64,000 nucleotides of DNA from Neocallimastix lanati (nom. inval.) (taxonomy: Eukaryota; Neocallimastigomycota; Neocallimastigomycetes; Neocallimastigales; Neocallimastigaceae). The translations under genes were made by a program, and so were the position numbers. Where the stretch lies: the NCBI GenBank assembly GCA_016946835.1, contig JACVTC010000051.1, positions 1,022,501 through 1,086,500 on the forward strand, in the 5' to 3' direction. Of this stretch, positions 33,297 through 46,816 are shown piece by piece; position 1 is the stretch's first letter; every line of letters begins with the position of its first letter. Below the pieces are notes generated by a model. It was not told where the DNA came from. It did not search any database and worked only from the letters and a program-made list of their open reading frames with translations.

Positions 33297-33680
33297 AAAT
33301 AAAATAAAATAAAATAAAATAAAATAAATAGTAGAATATTAAATATAAAGTACAGATTGAATAAAATAAAATAAATAGTAGAATATCAAATATAAAGTAC
33401 AGATTGAATAAAATAAAATAAAATAAAATAAAATAAATAGTAGAATATTAAATATAAAGTACAGATTGAATAAAATAAAATAAATAGTAGAATATCAAAT
33501 ATAAAGTACAGATTGAATAAAATAAAATAAAATAAAATAAATAGTAGAATATTAAATATAAAGTACAGATTGAATAAAATAAAATAAAATAAAATAAATA
33601 GTAGAATATTAAATATAAAGTACAGATTGAATAAAATAAAATAAAATAAAATAAAATAAAATAAATAAATAAATAAATAA

Positions 33681-33726
<46 letters not shown>
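33297..33726. repeat. Minisatellite array, six units, ending in A run
   Basis: Six units of TAGTAGAATAT(T/C)AAATATAAAGTACAGATTG plus a variable number of AATAA/AATAAA steps. TATTAAA and TATCAAA variants alternate at first, then TATTAAA units follow. The array ends in (AAAT)n and an A run of about 43. No inverted termini are visible around it. Confidence 0.9.
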
Positions 33727-33728
<2 letters not shown>

Positions 33729-34260
33729 TGTATATATATTACATTAAGTAATTTGAATTAATATAATATTTTTATATTATATTTGTTTTTATTTTTTTGT
33801 TTTTTGAATATTAAATAAGAATTATTATTTTTTTTCCAATTTAAATTTAAATATTATATTTAAATATTAAGTGAGATGTAATGATATGAAATAATATATT
33901 AAATAATATATATAATATAAAATATAAAAATAAATTAAACTTTTTAATTTTTACAATAAAATTAGAAGATAAATAGTAAATGTATTAATAAATAAAATTA
34001 ATAGATCATATTTTTAATAAAAAATATATATATATATATTTATATATATATAATAAATAAGCTTTATTTTCTATTACTTATAAAAATATTTTAATTGAAA
34101 TAAAAATAATGGATAAGAAATAAAAACAATATACTAAATTATAATGTTTTTTATTAAATCTATTATATTACTTTCTTCTATAACAGTTATTATATATATT
34201 TATATATATATATATATTCTCTTTTGTTTTCTTTTTTTTTTTAGAAGTTTATTAATAACT

Positions 34261-37200
34261 TCAATTTGTACTAGTCTTATTTTTATTTTTAGCTAACTTT
34301 GACATAGACTTATACGAAACTTCACCTGAAATATATTTCATAAGATCTTCAATAGGTAAACTACCAATATCCTATATAATTTAATTTATATTAAAAAATA
34401 ATTATTAATATTACTAAATAAAATTAAAATGTAGTTATTATTTTATGCTTATAACATACATTACTATTAGCGTTTAATTCTTCATCCTTTATTATAAATA
34501 TATATTTATCAAATTAAATTAATAATGCATAAAATATAAATAATTAATTTTTATTTAATTTATTCTTTCTATTATTTAAAAATTGTAAAAATAATAATAA
34601 AAAATATTCATAAAAAAAAAATAATAAAATAAGAATAATTACCTTTACATTACGATTTTTTAATTGAGTTAATAAATTTTTACTAGCAAGTGTTCTTTCA
34701 TCATTTTCACCAAACTAATATATAAATGAAATAATAATATAATATTAGCAAATCTATTTCGTACAATACTTTTATAAAAAAAAAAAAATTAAAATGGGAA
34801 ATAAACAATTTAACTTACTTCTTCTGATAAAATTTTATATGTATTAGTTTCAGAATTAACAGCGGATTTGAAATCATTAAGGAAGCAATAACTTTGTGTA
34901 ACTTGATGATAACTATCGATTTAATTTATTTAATTATTATGTTATTAATCATTTTTATTATTTTAAGAAAAACAATAATAAATAGGGAAAAAAATAATTA
35001 TTTATTTTAATTAAAATATAAATAAATAATTAAAAAACAAAAATTAAAAAATTAAAAATAAAAATTAAAAAATAAAAATAAAATAAAAAAAGTAATATAA
35101 AATATAACAAAAAATAATATAAAAATAAAAGAAAATAATAAAATAAAAACTTTAAATAATTACCTTAAACCAGTCATTAAATGTTTATTACCATAGAATA
35201 ATTTATTGGCATTTAATACAAGTTTATAGAATTGCAAAGATAATTCATAGCATTTAATATTTCTTAAAATAGAAGCAATACTCTTTAAAACATTAGTATC
35301 ATTTGGATGTAATTCATTCTTTTTTAATAAATTCCAGTGATATAATGCATGCTTTATGTAATATAAAGCTTTCTTAATATTTCCAAGGTTAAATTCATAA
35401 TATGCAAGATTAAACTATATTAAATAATATATTTATATAACAACACAAACTTTAATCAGAATAATAATATAATTTATATATATATATATATAAGTAATTT
35501 AATTCTTTTAATAAAAATAATTAAGATTAATCAATTACGTATTGCATAATTGTTTCAGAATGGTCAACACCAATAGTTCTTTCAAATATAATAATTGCTT
35601 TTTGTTGATAATCCCTTGCTAATTTTTTATTTTCTTCACCATCTTGTATAGAGTAAATTAATGCTATCTCTTGACAACAATTAGCAATATTTTGATTGAT
35701 TGGACCTAATTAATTCAATATATATAAATATATTATATTTTTATTTAATAATATATTAATAATAATAATTTTTATATTATTTTAATATTTTTTATTATTA
35801 AAGAAAAACTAAAAAATAAAAAAAAAAAAATACCATGAGTTTGTTCATATAATAATTGAGCTTCATTAAATAATTCTAAACCAGCTTGAATATTACCCTT
35901 AGCCAAGAAAGATCTAGCATTGTCTTGAGCATATTGAGCATACTTAACCTTTAATTTTGGAGCTTTAACTACTGGGTAAATATTAATAATATCAGAAGAA
36001 CTGAAAACCTTGATACTATTATAGAAATCATAATCACGCATTTCAATTTGGAATCCAATACATTTACATAAAGCCTTTAAAACAGGTATCTTTCTATCAA
36101 GTATATAGCTTTCATGTAATTCATATCTGAAACGTTTCTTAATATCTTCTTTAATTTCAGTCCATAAAGATTCATTAGTAATCTTATAGAAATCATAAGA
36201 ATCCTTTTTATTATAAGCATAAGACTTAACATATAAACAGTTAAGAATATGAGAAATACACTGTGATGCATGATCAATTGTGATATTTCTTAAAGCTTTA
36301 TTTAATATATGCTTTGTAGTACGAGTAACCATTTCATCAACGATAATTTTCTTTATATTTTAAAATTTATATATATTTTTATAAATAAAAAATGGAAAAA
36401 AAAAAAAAAGTCCAAATATTAATATTGATATTATTAAATAAAATAAAATAAAATAAAATAAAAAATTAAAAAATAAAAAATTATAAAAAAAAATATTATT
36501 ATAATAATATTATTATAAAACTTAAAATTACTTACATTGTAATAATGTAATTTATTTTCACTAGTTTCTTCAATAAGCTTAGAAATCTTACCAAGGTATC
36601 TCATGTTAATACCACGTTGATGCATAATACTAGTAAGGTTTTCACCATCTACTGGAGAAATCTTGTTTTCAGTTAAATCAACAATCTAAATAGTAGTAAT
36701 AATAATAATAATAAATTAATTAATAAAAATAAATGATTATGTCATTTTTAAATAATAAATAAAACTTAAAATTAAAATAATATTATAAAAAAAAATAATA
36801 ATATAATAAAAATATTTACAAATCCTGGTATAACAGCAGCACTGATGAACTTTGAAAGTTCTCTTACATTTTCTTCTTGCTTTAATAATTTCTCATCCTT
36901 TTCTTCTGATTCACAAACAAAACAATCGTTATTAAATCTAATATCAACTTTTTCATTTAATTCTTCTTGAGAAATTCTTTGTTTTAATAATTCCTCTTCA
37001 TTTATTTCCTTTCCTTCTTCTTGTTTTGGAGCACTTTCATTAAGCTTATTAATATATTCACTAAACTTATGTTGAATATATAATGCAATTAATTCCGGTC
37101 TTATTAAAGTTAATCTATGTGGGTATGGATTTTCTTTTTCTTTATCAGCTTCATCTAAAAATTCTATATCCACTGGTGTTAATCTATATAAATCTAATAA

Positions 37201-39914
37201 ATAATAATCATCATCACCACAATTGATTGCCTAAAATAATTCAAAAGATTATAACATTATAAATATGAATATTAACAATAAAAAATATTAATACATATAA
37301 TATTAATTTTAATATATTTATTATTGTTGCTATTATTATTATTATTTATTTATTTATTTATTTATTTACTTATCAGTATTTATTATAATTATTTTTATTA
37401 TTATTATTATTCATTATTATTTATTATTATTTATTATCATTTATTGTTATTTATTGTTTCTTTTATTAATTATTATTACTTATTATATTACTATTTTCTA
37501 CTATTATTATTAATTAATATTCATTTTATTACCTTAATATCCATAGAAGTTATTAAAGAGTATTTCTCTTTCTTTTCATCATAAACATCATGTTCTTCCA
37601 AGTGCAAAGCTTTAGCAGCATTCTTCAATTTTTCATGAACATTATTGTTAAATAAAACGGTTTTACCATGGTCAGACGAACCATACATAATTGAGGTATC
37701 CTTAGTTTTATTAATAATTTCTGGAGCAACAACTTGTGCTACAACTCTACGACCAAGATAATCAACTGCAATTGTACTTAAAGAAGAAATACCATCAATT
37801 TCAGCATTATTAAGAATATTAATACCTTCAATATCCTTACCAATAGCAACATGAGCTGCTTCACTACCACCTAAAGATTCAAAAAGTTCAAATTCGTCAT
37901 AACCACAAGTATAGAAAATACCATTATGAATGAAAATATTAATATTTGATTCCTTTCCATCTTCACCTATAATAGATTCACCTTGATTCAATGAAATGAG
38001 ATTACCATTGACAGCATCAACAGCTCCTTTAGTCGCAGCAGCAACAAAATCTATTTGAACACGATTAAAACTTTGATCACGTAATAAAATTTCTTGAACT
38101 TCATTATTTGGCATAGCTCTAACAGCCTTAAATTCATCATTCCAATTACGTACACCATAAGTTTCAAGGGTGTTGCTATTATTTAATACATTTTCTAATA
38201 AGTTTTGAGCAGGTTCTATCATTCCAGATTTAACCATCCATGGATAAATTTCTGGATAAACTGGAACATATTCATACATAAGTTTATTTTTTAAATTATC
38301 CAAATGCTTTTCTAAATTCATTTTATATAATGGACTAATATTACATAAAAGTGCTGACAAAGTATCAAATTTTCTACTATCGTGAATCATTAATGGATTA
38401 AATTGAACATCAGTTGATCGATTAACAAAGAAACCATTAACAGAAGCTGTGATTTGATATGTTTTATTTTCTAATGTAATAACCTTTAAATACATTAAAT
38501 CACCTAGAATAAAATTTCAATAAACGAAATTTTTTAAAAAAAATATTATAATTATTAATACATAACAAGTAATAAAAATATTATTAATTTTAATTGCTAT
38601 AATTAGTAATTTAACTATCATCATCATCATCATCATTATTATTATTATAATTGATATTATTACTATGATTATTTGATACCATTTATTTTTCTAGTAGTCG
38701 TTACTGGATTCCATGAAGATAAAGTTAATAATAAATAGCATTTAATAGTTGAATCATTATAATTCTTTGGCAAGAAATCTGATAATTTTGGAACTTCATC
38801 GAGTACACCACTTAAAATTGAACTATATTCATCTTCAGTTGAAGCTTTATTATTACTATCACTCTTTGATTTTTTATTTTTCTTATTCTTTTTACCTTTA
38901 TTATAATAATAATAAAATTTTATTATAAATGATAATATGAATTTTAAAGCTATTATATAAAAACTTTACTTTATTCATATGAATATTAAATTATATAATA
39001 CCTTTTTTTGAATTGTTATTATTTAGCTTCTTTTTATCCTTTTCTTTATCAGATTCTTCTTCTTTTTCTTTTTCCTTTTCTTCTTCTAAGTAATGCAAAA
39101 TAATTATATATATATATTATTTAATATTATTTAATATTAAAGTTCTTATTTAACAAATTCTTATTTAAATTTTATTAATATAAATATAATAAAACTAATT
39201 ACCTAAAGTACTATCCACAATTGAAGAAAAGAAAGTTTGTGATGGCATTAAACCGAAAGACATTTCATTTTTATAACCTTTCAAAACTTCTAGCATTTTT
39301 ATTAAATGAAAACGAACGTCCTTTTCGGTATAACGATCTTCATATTTCAATATTACATATTTAAGAAAACAATAAAATATTTTATCAAAATTTTGAATTA
39401 AAAACTATATCAAAATAAAAAAAAAAAAGAAAAATAAAAATAATTACTTTAGTATTTTATATTATTTTCTTTTCTTACCAGCAATTAAAGATAATTTAAC
39501 ATCACTTTCGATATTTGAAAAATTATTTAATTTTTCACCATTTAAAAATAAATTAAAGCAAGTATAAAATTTAGCTTCCGGAGCATCCCAAATATATTGC
39601 TTAATTTCATTTATTGTTATATGACTAGAAACCTAAAATTAATGATAATAAAAAAAATATTATAAATCAAAATCATAAGAATAAAAAAGAAAAAAATATA
39701 TTAAATTAAATTTTATCATATATATTATATATATATTATATATATTTTGAAATATATATTACTGGAATTTTAAAAGAACCTAAATTTGAAGGTAATAAAA
39801 TTTCAACTTCATATAATTTTTCTGAATCAACTTCAGCTTTTTCAGTTTCTTCTTCATAAATATTTTGAATAATATCATTAATAAAAATAAAATTTCGAAT
39901 TTTATGAAAAATAC

Positions 39915-39964
<50 letters not shown>

Positions 39965-40053
39965 TTATTCTAATATTAACCTTGTTGAAAATCTTGATTA
40001 TCTTGAATTGATTGTGACTCAATCTTGACTTCTTTACTTATTTCTTTAACCAT
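34261..40053 (-). CDS. CLU1: Clustered mitochondria protein (CLU1/CLUH family)
   Basis: Large cytosolic protein of the CLU/Tif31 family. It binds mRNAs for mitochondrial proteins and affects organelle distribution (family knowledge). Sixteen exons join in frame to 1173 aa: 40053-39981, 39851-39763, 39632-39479, 39337-39203, 39085-39002, 38895-38680, 38503-37533, 37230-36820, 36685-36536, 36350-35834, 35705-35539, 35414-35164, 34912-34819, 34714-34643, 34486-34460 (27 bp) and 34371-34261. The N-terminal ubiquitin-like part contains DRYTEKDVRFHL. A Lys/Glu-rich insert follows. The CLU domain has DLMYLKVITLENKTY, GFFVNRST, NWNDEFKAVRAMP and VDYLGRRVVAQ. The C-terminal third has tetratricopeptide-like repeats (YAQDNARSFLAKGNIQAGLE, FNLAYYEFNLGNIKKALYYI). 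If the host has hydrogenosomes, its cargo may be hydrogenosomal mRNAs; that is inference. Confidence 0.94.
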
Positions 40054-40085
40054 TTTATTATTTCTTTAATATAAATAAATTTCGC

Positions 40086-40147
<62 letters not shown>

Positions 40148-40489
40148 AAATAAAATAAAATAAAATAAAGTAAAATTATTATTATTATTATTTTATATAT
40201 ATATAAATATATTATTTTAAAATATTAAAAATGAATCCATTATATTAAGAATATATATAATATAATTGTTATATATATTAAAATTATGAATGGATTGTAC
40301 TAATAATACTTGAAATTTAAGTTTTTGTTATAAAAAAAATACTTCTAATACTATAGATATACGAAAATGAAAAATAATATTATATAGTATAGTCCTAAAA
40401 AAGGAAATTGTTTTAACACTAAAATATAAGTCATAAAAAAGTAATTATAATAAATTAGAAATATATAAAAATGATTTTAACCAGACTTC

Positions 40490-40565
40490 TTGCACAAAAA
40501 TTTTTAGAATTGCATTACAATCGGGAAGTGATCTGACCAATCATAAATTTTAATCATTCGGATAA
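40490..40565 (-). pseudogene. Possible LINE endonuclease scrap
   Basis: The minus strand reads IRMIKIYDWSDHFPIVMQF, the SDHxPI end motif of exonuclease-endonuclease-phosphatase nucleases, followed by a stop. Flanks are A/T-only. It differs in sequence from the endonuclease of LINE copy A, so it would belong to another family. Very short; the call rests on one motif. Confidence 0.35.
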
Positions 40566-41889
40566 TATTTAATAATATTAATTGTTAAAGTTTATCCATA
40601 TATTAATTATCCTTAAGAAATTGTACTACAATTAATAAACATAATAAATTCATAAAAATATGTAATTGTAGTTGTAAATAATTATAATTTATTTAGTTTT
40701 TATTATAATTTTGGTATAACTTTGGTATTATATTACAGAGTAATGAAAACATCCTTATATCAAACAAAATAATGCTAAGCTCAAATTAAAAATCGAAGAA
40801 AATACATAAAATATAACGAAATATAATTTTATAATTAAATTTAATTTTAATTAATATTATACATAATTAAATAATTTTTAACATGTTACAAAACAAAATT
40901 TATAATAAATTGATATATTTTTTTTTATATTTTATTAATATTATATTAAAATTAATATTTTATATATGAATGATGAATGTAACTAGTCTTTAATTTTGTT
41001 TTTACAGTACATAATGATGTAATATTCACAAATTTATAACAATTATAGTTTCGAATAAAAAAATATTATTTAATTTGTAATAAGCATTTCTAAAAATGCT
41101 GTTATAATCTAATTATATAAATCATAGGGATGTATTGTGAAATAATGTTTTAATATATAAAGTGGCGCATGTTAATAAACCGTTCATAGTAGAGTGGCTT
41201 AAATTATATTTGATAAATAAATAATAATATTTAAAATTTTAATAAATAATATTTAATAATATTTAATTATAGATATATTTTAATATTTTTTATTACAATA
41301 ATAATATATACTAATACTTAATTTTAAAGTTATATTTGAGTATATTTTATTTAAATAATAAAAAAATAATAATTTTAAAAATATTTTAATACTTTTGTTG
41401 AAATAATATTTAATAATATTTAAAATTAAATACTTATTCTAATATTTTTTGTAAAGATAATAATGAAATAATATTTAATTTTAAGTATATATTTTAATGA
41501 TTTTTGTTAAAATATTAATAATATTTAATAATATTTAATTATAAAGATATACCTTTATATTTTTAAAGTAGCCTAATTTAATAATGATTAATCATTTTAT
41601 GGAATTATTTTTTAAAATAGATTTAATTATTAATATATTATAAATTTGTATGACAGAATTTTCATTTAATCATTTCTCTGTCATTCGTAATTATTTATTA
41701 TTTAATTCAAAGTAATCATTTTATTATGTACATTTTAGTGAAAAGCACAATATTTAATAATTATAATAAGAAAAAACTTTTTTACATTATTAGATATCAC
41801 TATTACAATGAAAATTTTTTTGTCTGTTAAAATATTTTAATATTTACTTGTATTTTTTTTTTCTTTTAATAATATTTCATTTGTTGTTT

Positions 41890-42310
41890 GCTCTTTATTT
41901 TTTAATATAGAAAAAGAAGTAAAAGTAATTCAATTCTTTTATATAAGTTTTTATATTGAAAATTTGATAATTAAATTTTAGTTGAACAGAGAATGTTCCG
42001 TCTGCAAATATATCATTATATTTCGAAAATAATTTAACTTAAAATGGAGTTTGAAAAAAAATAATATTTATATGAATTTTTAATCCGAGATTTCATCAAA
42101 AGTTTATAGGTAGTTGCTTATTTATATTTTTTTATATTTGGGATTTAATAGTCTTTTATTTAGGACTTATAAATCCAATTTCTTGAGAAATTTTATTAAA
42201 TGTACGCTTTTGTTTTATATCAAAAGGAGCTAAACTTTTTTTAATTTCTTCTTTAAATTTATATTTCGCTATTGATGTAGATACTTTATATTATTTCTAT
42301 AATCCATATG
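41890..42310 (-). pseudogene. Decayed Mutator-like (MULE) transposase fragment
   Basis: The minus strand first reads KYKFKEEIKKSLAPFDIKQK and FNKISQEIGFISPK (42280-42160). After stops and frame changes it reads KYNDIFADGTFSVQLKFNYQ and IFNIKTY (about 42035-41930). The IFxDGTFxxxxxxFxQxFxI pattern, with its first catalytic Asp, is typical of MULE/FLYWCH-associated transposases, and the preceding helical part fits their N-terminal region. In-frame stops show it is dead. The C-terminal half and the inverted termini were not found. Confidence 0.55.
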
Positions 42311-43132
42311 GAGGTGAGGTTCGTTGCATATGAATTTTTTTCTAATTTATTTATTCACTTATTTTTGATTATTACTTTTTATTTCATGTTACTTTTTCAT
42401 TTATTATTATGTTCAAATTGGACAAATAATATTTATTTATTTTATTAATTCTGTGTTTTTTTTATTTTTTATTAAAATTAAAAGTATTCATGTATTTTAT
42501 ATATGAATAAATAAATAAAGATTAAAGTTCGCAATAATTGCGGCTATAAAAAAAAAAAAAAATTATATTATTTCTATTTCTATTTATTTATTTATTTACA
42601 ATTATTTAAAAAAAAAAATGTGGGGCGTTAAATTTATAATTAAAATTTTATTTATAAGCCATGTTCCTAAATGCAACACATTTATAAATCATATATTTAT
42701 AACCTAATCCTTTAAAATAAATAAACCTAACTAAATTTTATATTGCAAAATTAATATAAATAATTTTAAACTGATACATAATGTAAACAACATTGTAAAA
42801 AAATTTAAATGTATTTTACATCTCATTAACAATATATTAATTATATTAAATAATAATAATCTATAAATCTATATAATTTAATCAAAAAAAAATTAATAAA
42901 AAATTTTTAAATAATAATTTATAATTTATATAATTATAATTTATATAATTACAATATAAAATTTTTGAAGAAATTATTATTATTAAATTATTAATAATTA
43001 ATGAAATTTTCTTAAAAGTAATTTTAAAAGAAAAAAAAAAGTTTAACTATACATATATTTTAAATTTAATATTAAATTATATTTTGCTATTATTTATTCT
43101 AATTTTTATAGAAAAGATATATTTGCTAAAAG

Positions 43133-46100
43133 ATGGTAAACATAGTGAATAAAAATTTTATAAACAATATTTATTTCCTTTTTTTTTTCTAAATAATTAA
43201 ATAAAATAAACATTATAATTTTATTTATTTTATATAACAATAAAAATATTATGTATCATTAAGATTTAAAATTCATTTTATTTCTATTATAAAAATATTC
43301 GATTAATATTGGAATGAATAATTAATTTTTAATGTTATATTAATCAAATTTATATTGTTAATCATTGTATTTTATTATTATTATTATATAATTTTATTAT
43401 ATCAATTAGGTTGTTATATCTGCCTCTGTGTGTACAAAAACTGGAAAGGGTAATTCAAAAATACAATATTTATGAGATTTAATAATTAAAAAAAAAAGAG
43501 AAGTAAATACAGATTGTAAAAAATATATATAACGGAAATGCAAGTAAAACGTCAATTAGAATATGGATGATATTGATATAATTAAAAAATATTGCTATAT
43601 AAGTATATTTAAAAATAAACAAGCATGAATAATAAAAGATATCAAAATTGTAAATAAATTTCCAATCATTAATGAAATTTTGAAAATTAAAAAGAAGAAA
43701 ATAAAAAAATCGAAAACAAGCAAAATGACGTTTTGAAGATGATGGCTTTTTAGTATTCATATAATAAAATGGAGAAAAAAAATAATATTTATTTTAATAT
43801 ATTTTATATTGATGAAATAATAGAAAAAAAAAAAAATAAATAAAAAATAAATAAATAAATATTTGAAATATTGAGTAATATTTCAATTTTAAGAGTAATA
43901 TTAATATTAAACTACATCTAATAATTAATTTATAAATAAATAAAAAGTAATATATCATTATTATTAGTAATATATTTAATAAAATAAATTTAAAAAAAAA
44001 ATTGAGCTAAAATAATACAAATTAACTTTTTTATATATTTTGAAAGTAATTAGTTCAATCTATTTAAAATTAAATATCTAATATAAATAACGTTAACATT
44101 AATAACTATATAGCTATTCTTTCCCGTCAATTTATGGACATGTCTCGTTCCAGAATTGAAGGTCTTTTAGCTTCTTTTCCAAAATTGATTGATAATAATG
44201 AGCAACATACATTTGTTGAAACGGATTCTGTTCGTTATGTTTATCAACCACTTGAAGAACTTTTTATGGTATTGATTACAAATAAGAACTCCAATATTCT
44301 CCAAGATATAGAAACTTTAAATCTTTTTGTTAGAGCTATTTCAGATTATTGTCATACTATTAATACACATGAAATAGAAGAAATGGCATTTGAACTTTCT
44401 AGTGTATTTGATGAAATTGTTAATCTTGGTTATAGAGAATATGTTAGCATTCAACAACTTAGAACTATATCCGAAATGGAAAGTCACGAAGAAAAATTAG
44501 CAGCTGAAATTGAAAAGGTAACTAATAACAAATGGAAATTATTAAATAATATAAATAGTAATAATATGAATATTAAGAAATAAAAAGTCACAAATATTTA
44601 ATATTTTTTATATAATATTATATTATATTTTTATTAAATAATTTTATAATATTTTATTATTTTTATTTATAAATACAATAAAATAGAACAAAGAAAAGGA
44701 AGCTAAGGAATTACTTAATAGAAAAGCAAAATCGTTGGAAATGCAAAGAAAGGAAATGCAAAAAAAAATGGGATCTGGAGGAGGTATGGGATTCGGTAGT
44801 ATGGGATATAGTAACAGCGGGTTTGGAAGTAATAGTGGTTATGGAAATAATAATTATGGAAACAATGGTGGTTATGGTAATGATAGCTATGGTAATAGTA
44901 ACTATGGTAGTAACAATTATGGAAATAATAATAATTATGGTAATAACAACTATGGTAACAATGGTGGATTTGGTAATAACTCTGGATTTGGTAGTCAGAA
45001 CAATTACAATTCAGGAAATCAATATAATAATAATAAGTAGTTATTATTACATACTCTTTTAATAATATTTATTTATAACATATAAAATATATTAGTGTTT
45101 AATAATAAATTTTGTTAATATTGTTTATATAATAATTTTTATACATAATAATATAAGCCAACAACAAAATCAACCATTCCGTGGAAAGGGTATGCAATTA
45201 GGTCATAAAAACAATAACAATGTTAATGATTTAGTTTCTCAAATGCAAGATGAAGTTACTAACCAAGTTATGGCAGATCAAATGGTTGCAAGTAATAATG
45301 AACCAGCAACCCCAACAGAACCGTAATTATTAAATTATTTTAAATATAAATATATTTTATTATTTATTGTTTTAAATATATTTATACTTTTATTATTATT
45401 ATCATTATTATTTTCTTTTTCTTTTTTTTGTTTATAAAAACTTATTTTACTTTCATTTCCGAAAAACTAAATTTAATGATAATAGAGTTCATGCTATCAT
45501 ATCAGAGAAGATAAGCTTAGCTGCTTCTCATGATGGTGGTTTAGAAAACTTGGAAATTAAGGGTGATATGATATTAAGAATTATGGATCCAAATAGTACC
45601 CATTTAAGAATACAATTAAATAATTCATTCAACAGAAACTTCCAATTTAAGGTTATTTTTTATTTTTTTTTTTTATTTTATTATTTTTTTTTTTTTTCAA
45701 TTTGATAATTTTAATTAATAATCAGCAAATATTATTAAGTTTTATTTATAAATTTTATAAAATAATATTTATTTTAATTTATTATCATTATTATATATTC
45801 ATGTATTTATTTGATTTTATAATTATTTAAATAGACTCACCCACAAGTCGACAAAAGATTATTCAACTCTGAAAGTGTTATTGCTTTGAAGGATCCAAGT
45901 AAACCATTCCCAGTTGGTACTCCATTAGGTATATTAAAATGGAGATTCGCTACTAAGGATGAAAGTTTTATTCCTCTTTCAAGTAAGGAGAATTATCTTT
46001 TTTTTTTTTTTTTTTTTTTTTTTTGAGAATATAAATTAAAAATATATCTATAAATTTATACTATAATAAAAAAAATATATAAACATATTTATGTATTATT

Positions 46101-46816
46101 AATTATGAAATATATATTTTATAAATTATAATAATGTTATTAATATATTATTTTTATTTTTATTTAATTTTAAAATTATATAGTTAATTGCTGGCCAACT
46201 CCAAATGTTAATGGTGCATGTGATGTTAATATTGAATATGAACTTGAAGTTCCAAATATTACACTTAATAATGTTTCTATTATTATTCCATATCCGTAAA
46301 TATTTAATATAGATTTAGGTATTTTAAAAATATACATATTAAATAAATATATTTATATATTAAATATTCTTTAGTGGTATGGGATCTCCAGTTGTTAGTG
46401 AAGTTGATGGTTCCTATAATATTAATCAACAAAATCGTTATGTTGAATGGCAAATTCCAATTATTGATGCTGATAACCGTTCAGGTAGTATGGAATTCTC
46501 TGTTCAAGGAAATGATACTAGCTCATTCTTCCCAGTTCGTGTTAACTTTACTTCTAATCAATCGTTCTCTAATATAAATGTATGTTAATTTATTTCTATC
46601 ACTAATGTTTTTAATTTATATAATAATAAAAAAATATATTTATTATAATATATTATTATTATATTTTTTATGTGAAAATAATTTAATAAACTTTTATATT
46701 TAATATTAAATTTATTATATAATTAGATTGCTGATATTCAACATGTTGAAAATGGATCTTCAGTAAACTATTCACATGAAACTAGATTAATGCCTGATAA
46801 TTATATAATAATGTAA
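43133..46816 (+). CDS. RET2: Coatomer subunit delta (delta-COP)
   Basis: COPI coat subunit for Golgi-to-ER transport. Ten exons join in frame to 560 aa: 43133-43135 (ATG only), 43410-43449, 44114-44517, 44687-45036, 45158-45322, 45486-45651, 45835-45982, 46184-46295, 46375-46579 and 46727-46816. The N-terminal longin domain reads M|VVISASVCTKTGK|AILSRQFMDMSRSRIEG, matching the family from residue 1. ESHEEKLAAEIEK and SLEMQRKEMQKK precede a Gly/Asn/Tyr-rich insert absent in this form from animal delta-COP. A family block follows (KGMQLGHK to VSQMQDE). The mu-homology domain has EKISLAASHDGGLENLEIKG, THPQVDKRLF, KWRFATKDESFIPL, INCWPT, CDVNIEYEL and VEWQIPIIDADNRSGSMEFS. The initiator exon is inferred from the conserved N-terminus: exon 2 has no ATG and a stop lies just upstream of it. 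Confidence 0.95.
44775..45036 (+). repeat. In-frame Gly/Asn/Tyr-rich low-complexity insert
   Basis: About 87 codons built from YGNN, YGNS and FGNN-type units (GGATAT/GGTTAT plus AAT runs) at the end of delta-COP exon 4. The composition resembles prion-like domains. Confidence 0.9.

Larger units (their letters stand above)
40054..43132. other. Spacer with A runs and decayed transposon pieces
   Basis: Begins with an A run of about 50 (40092-40145) next to the CLU1 start. The rest is mostly A/T-only, with two islands of coding-like DNA on the minus strand, listed separately. No intact gene. Confidence 0.6.

Noticed and set aside
43479-43760. 93-codon minus-strand frame rich in Phe/Tyr
   Set aside because: It lies within intron 2 of the delta-COP gene and has no recognisable feature.
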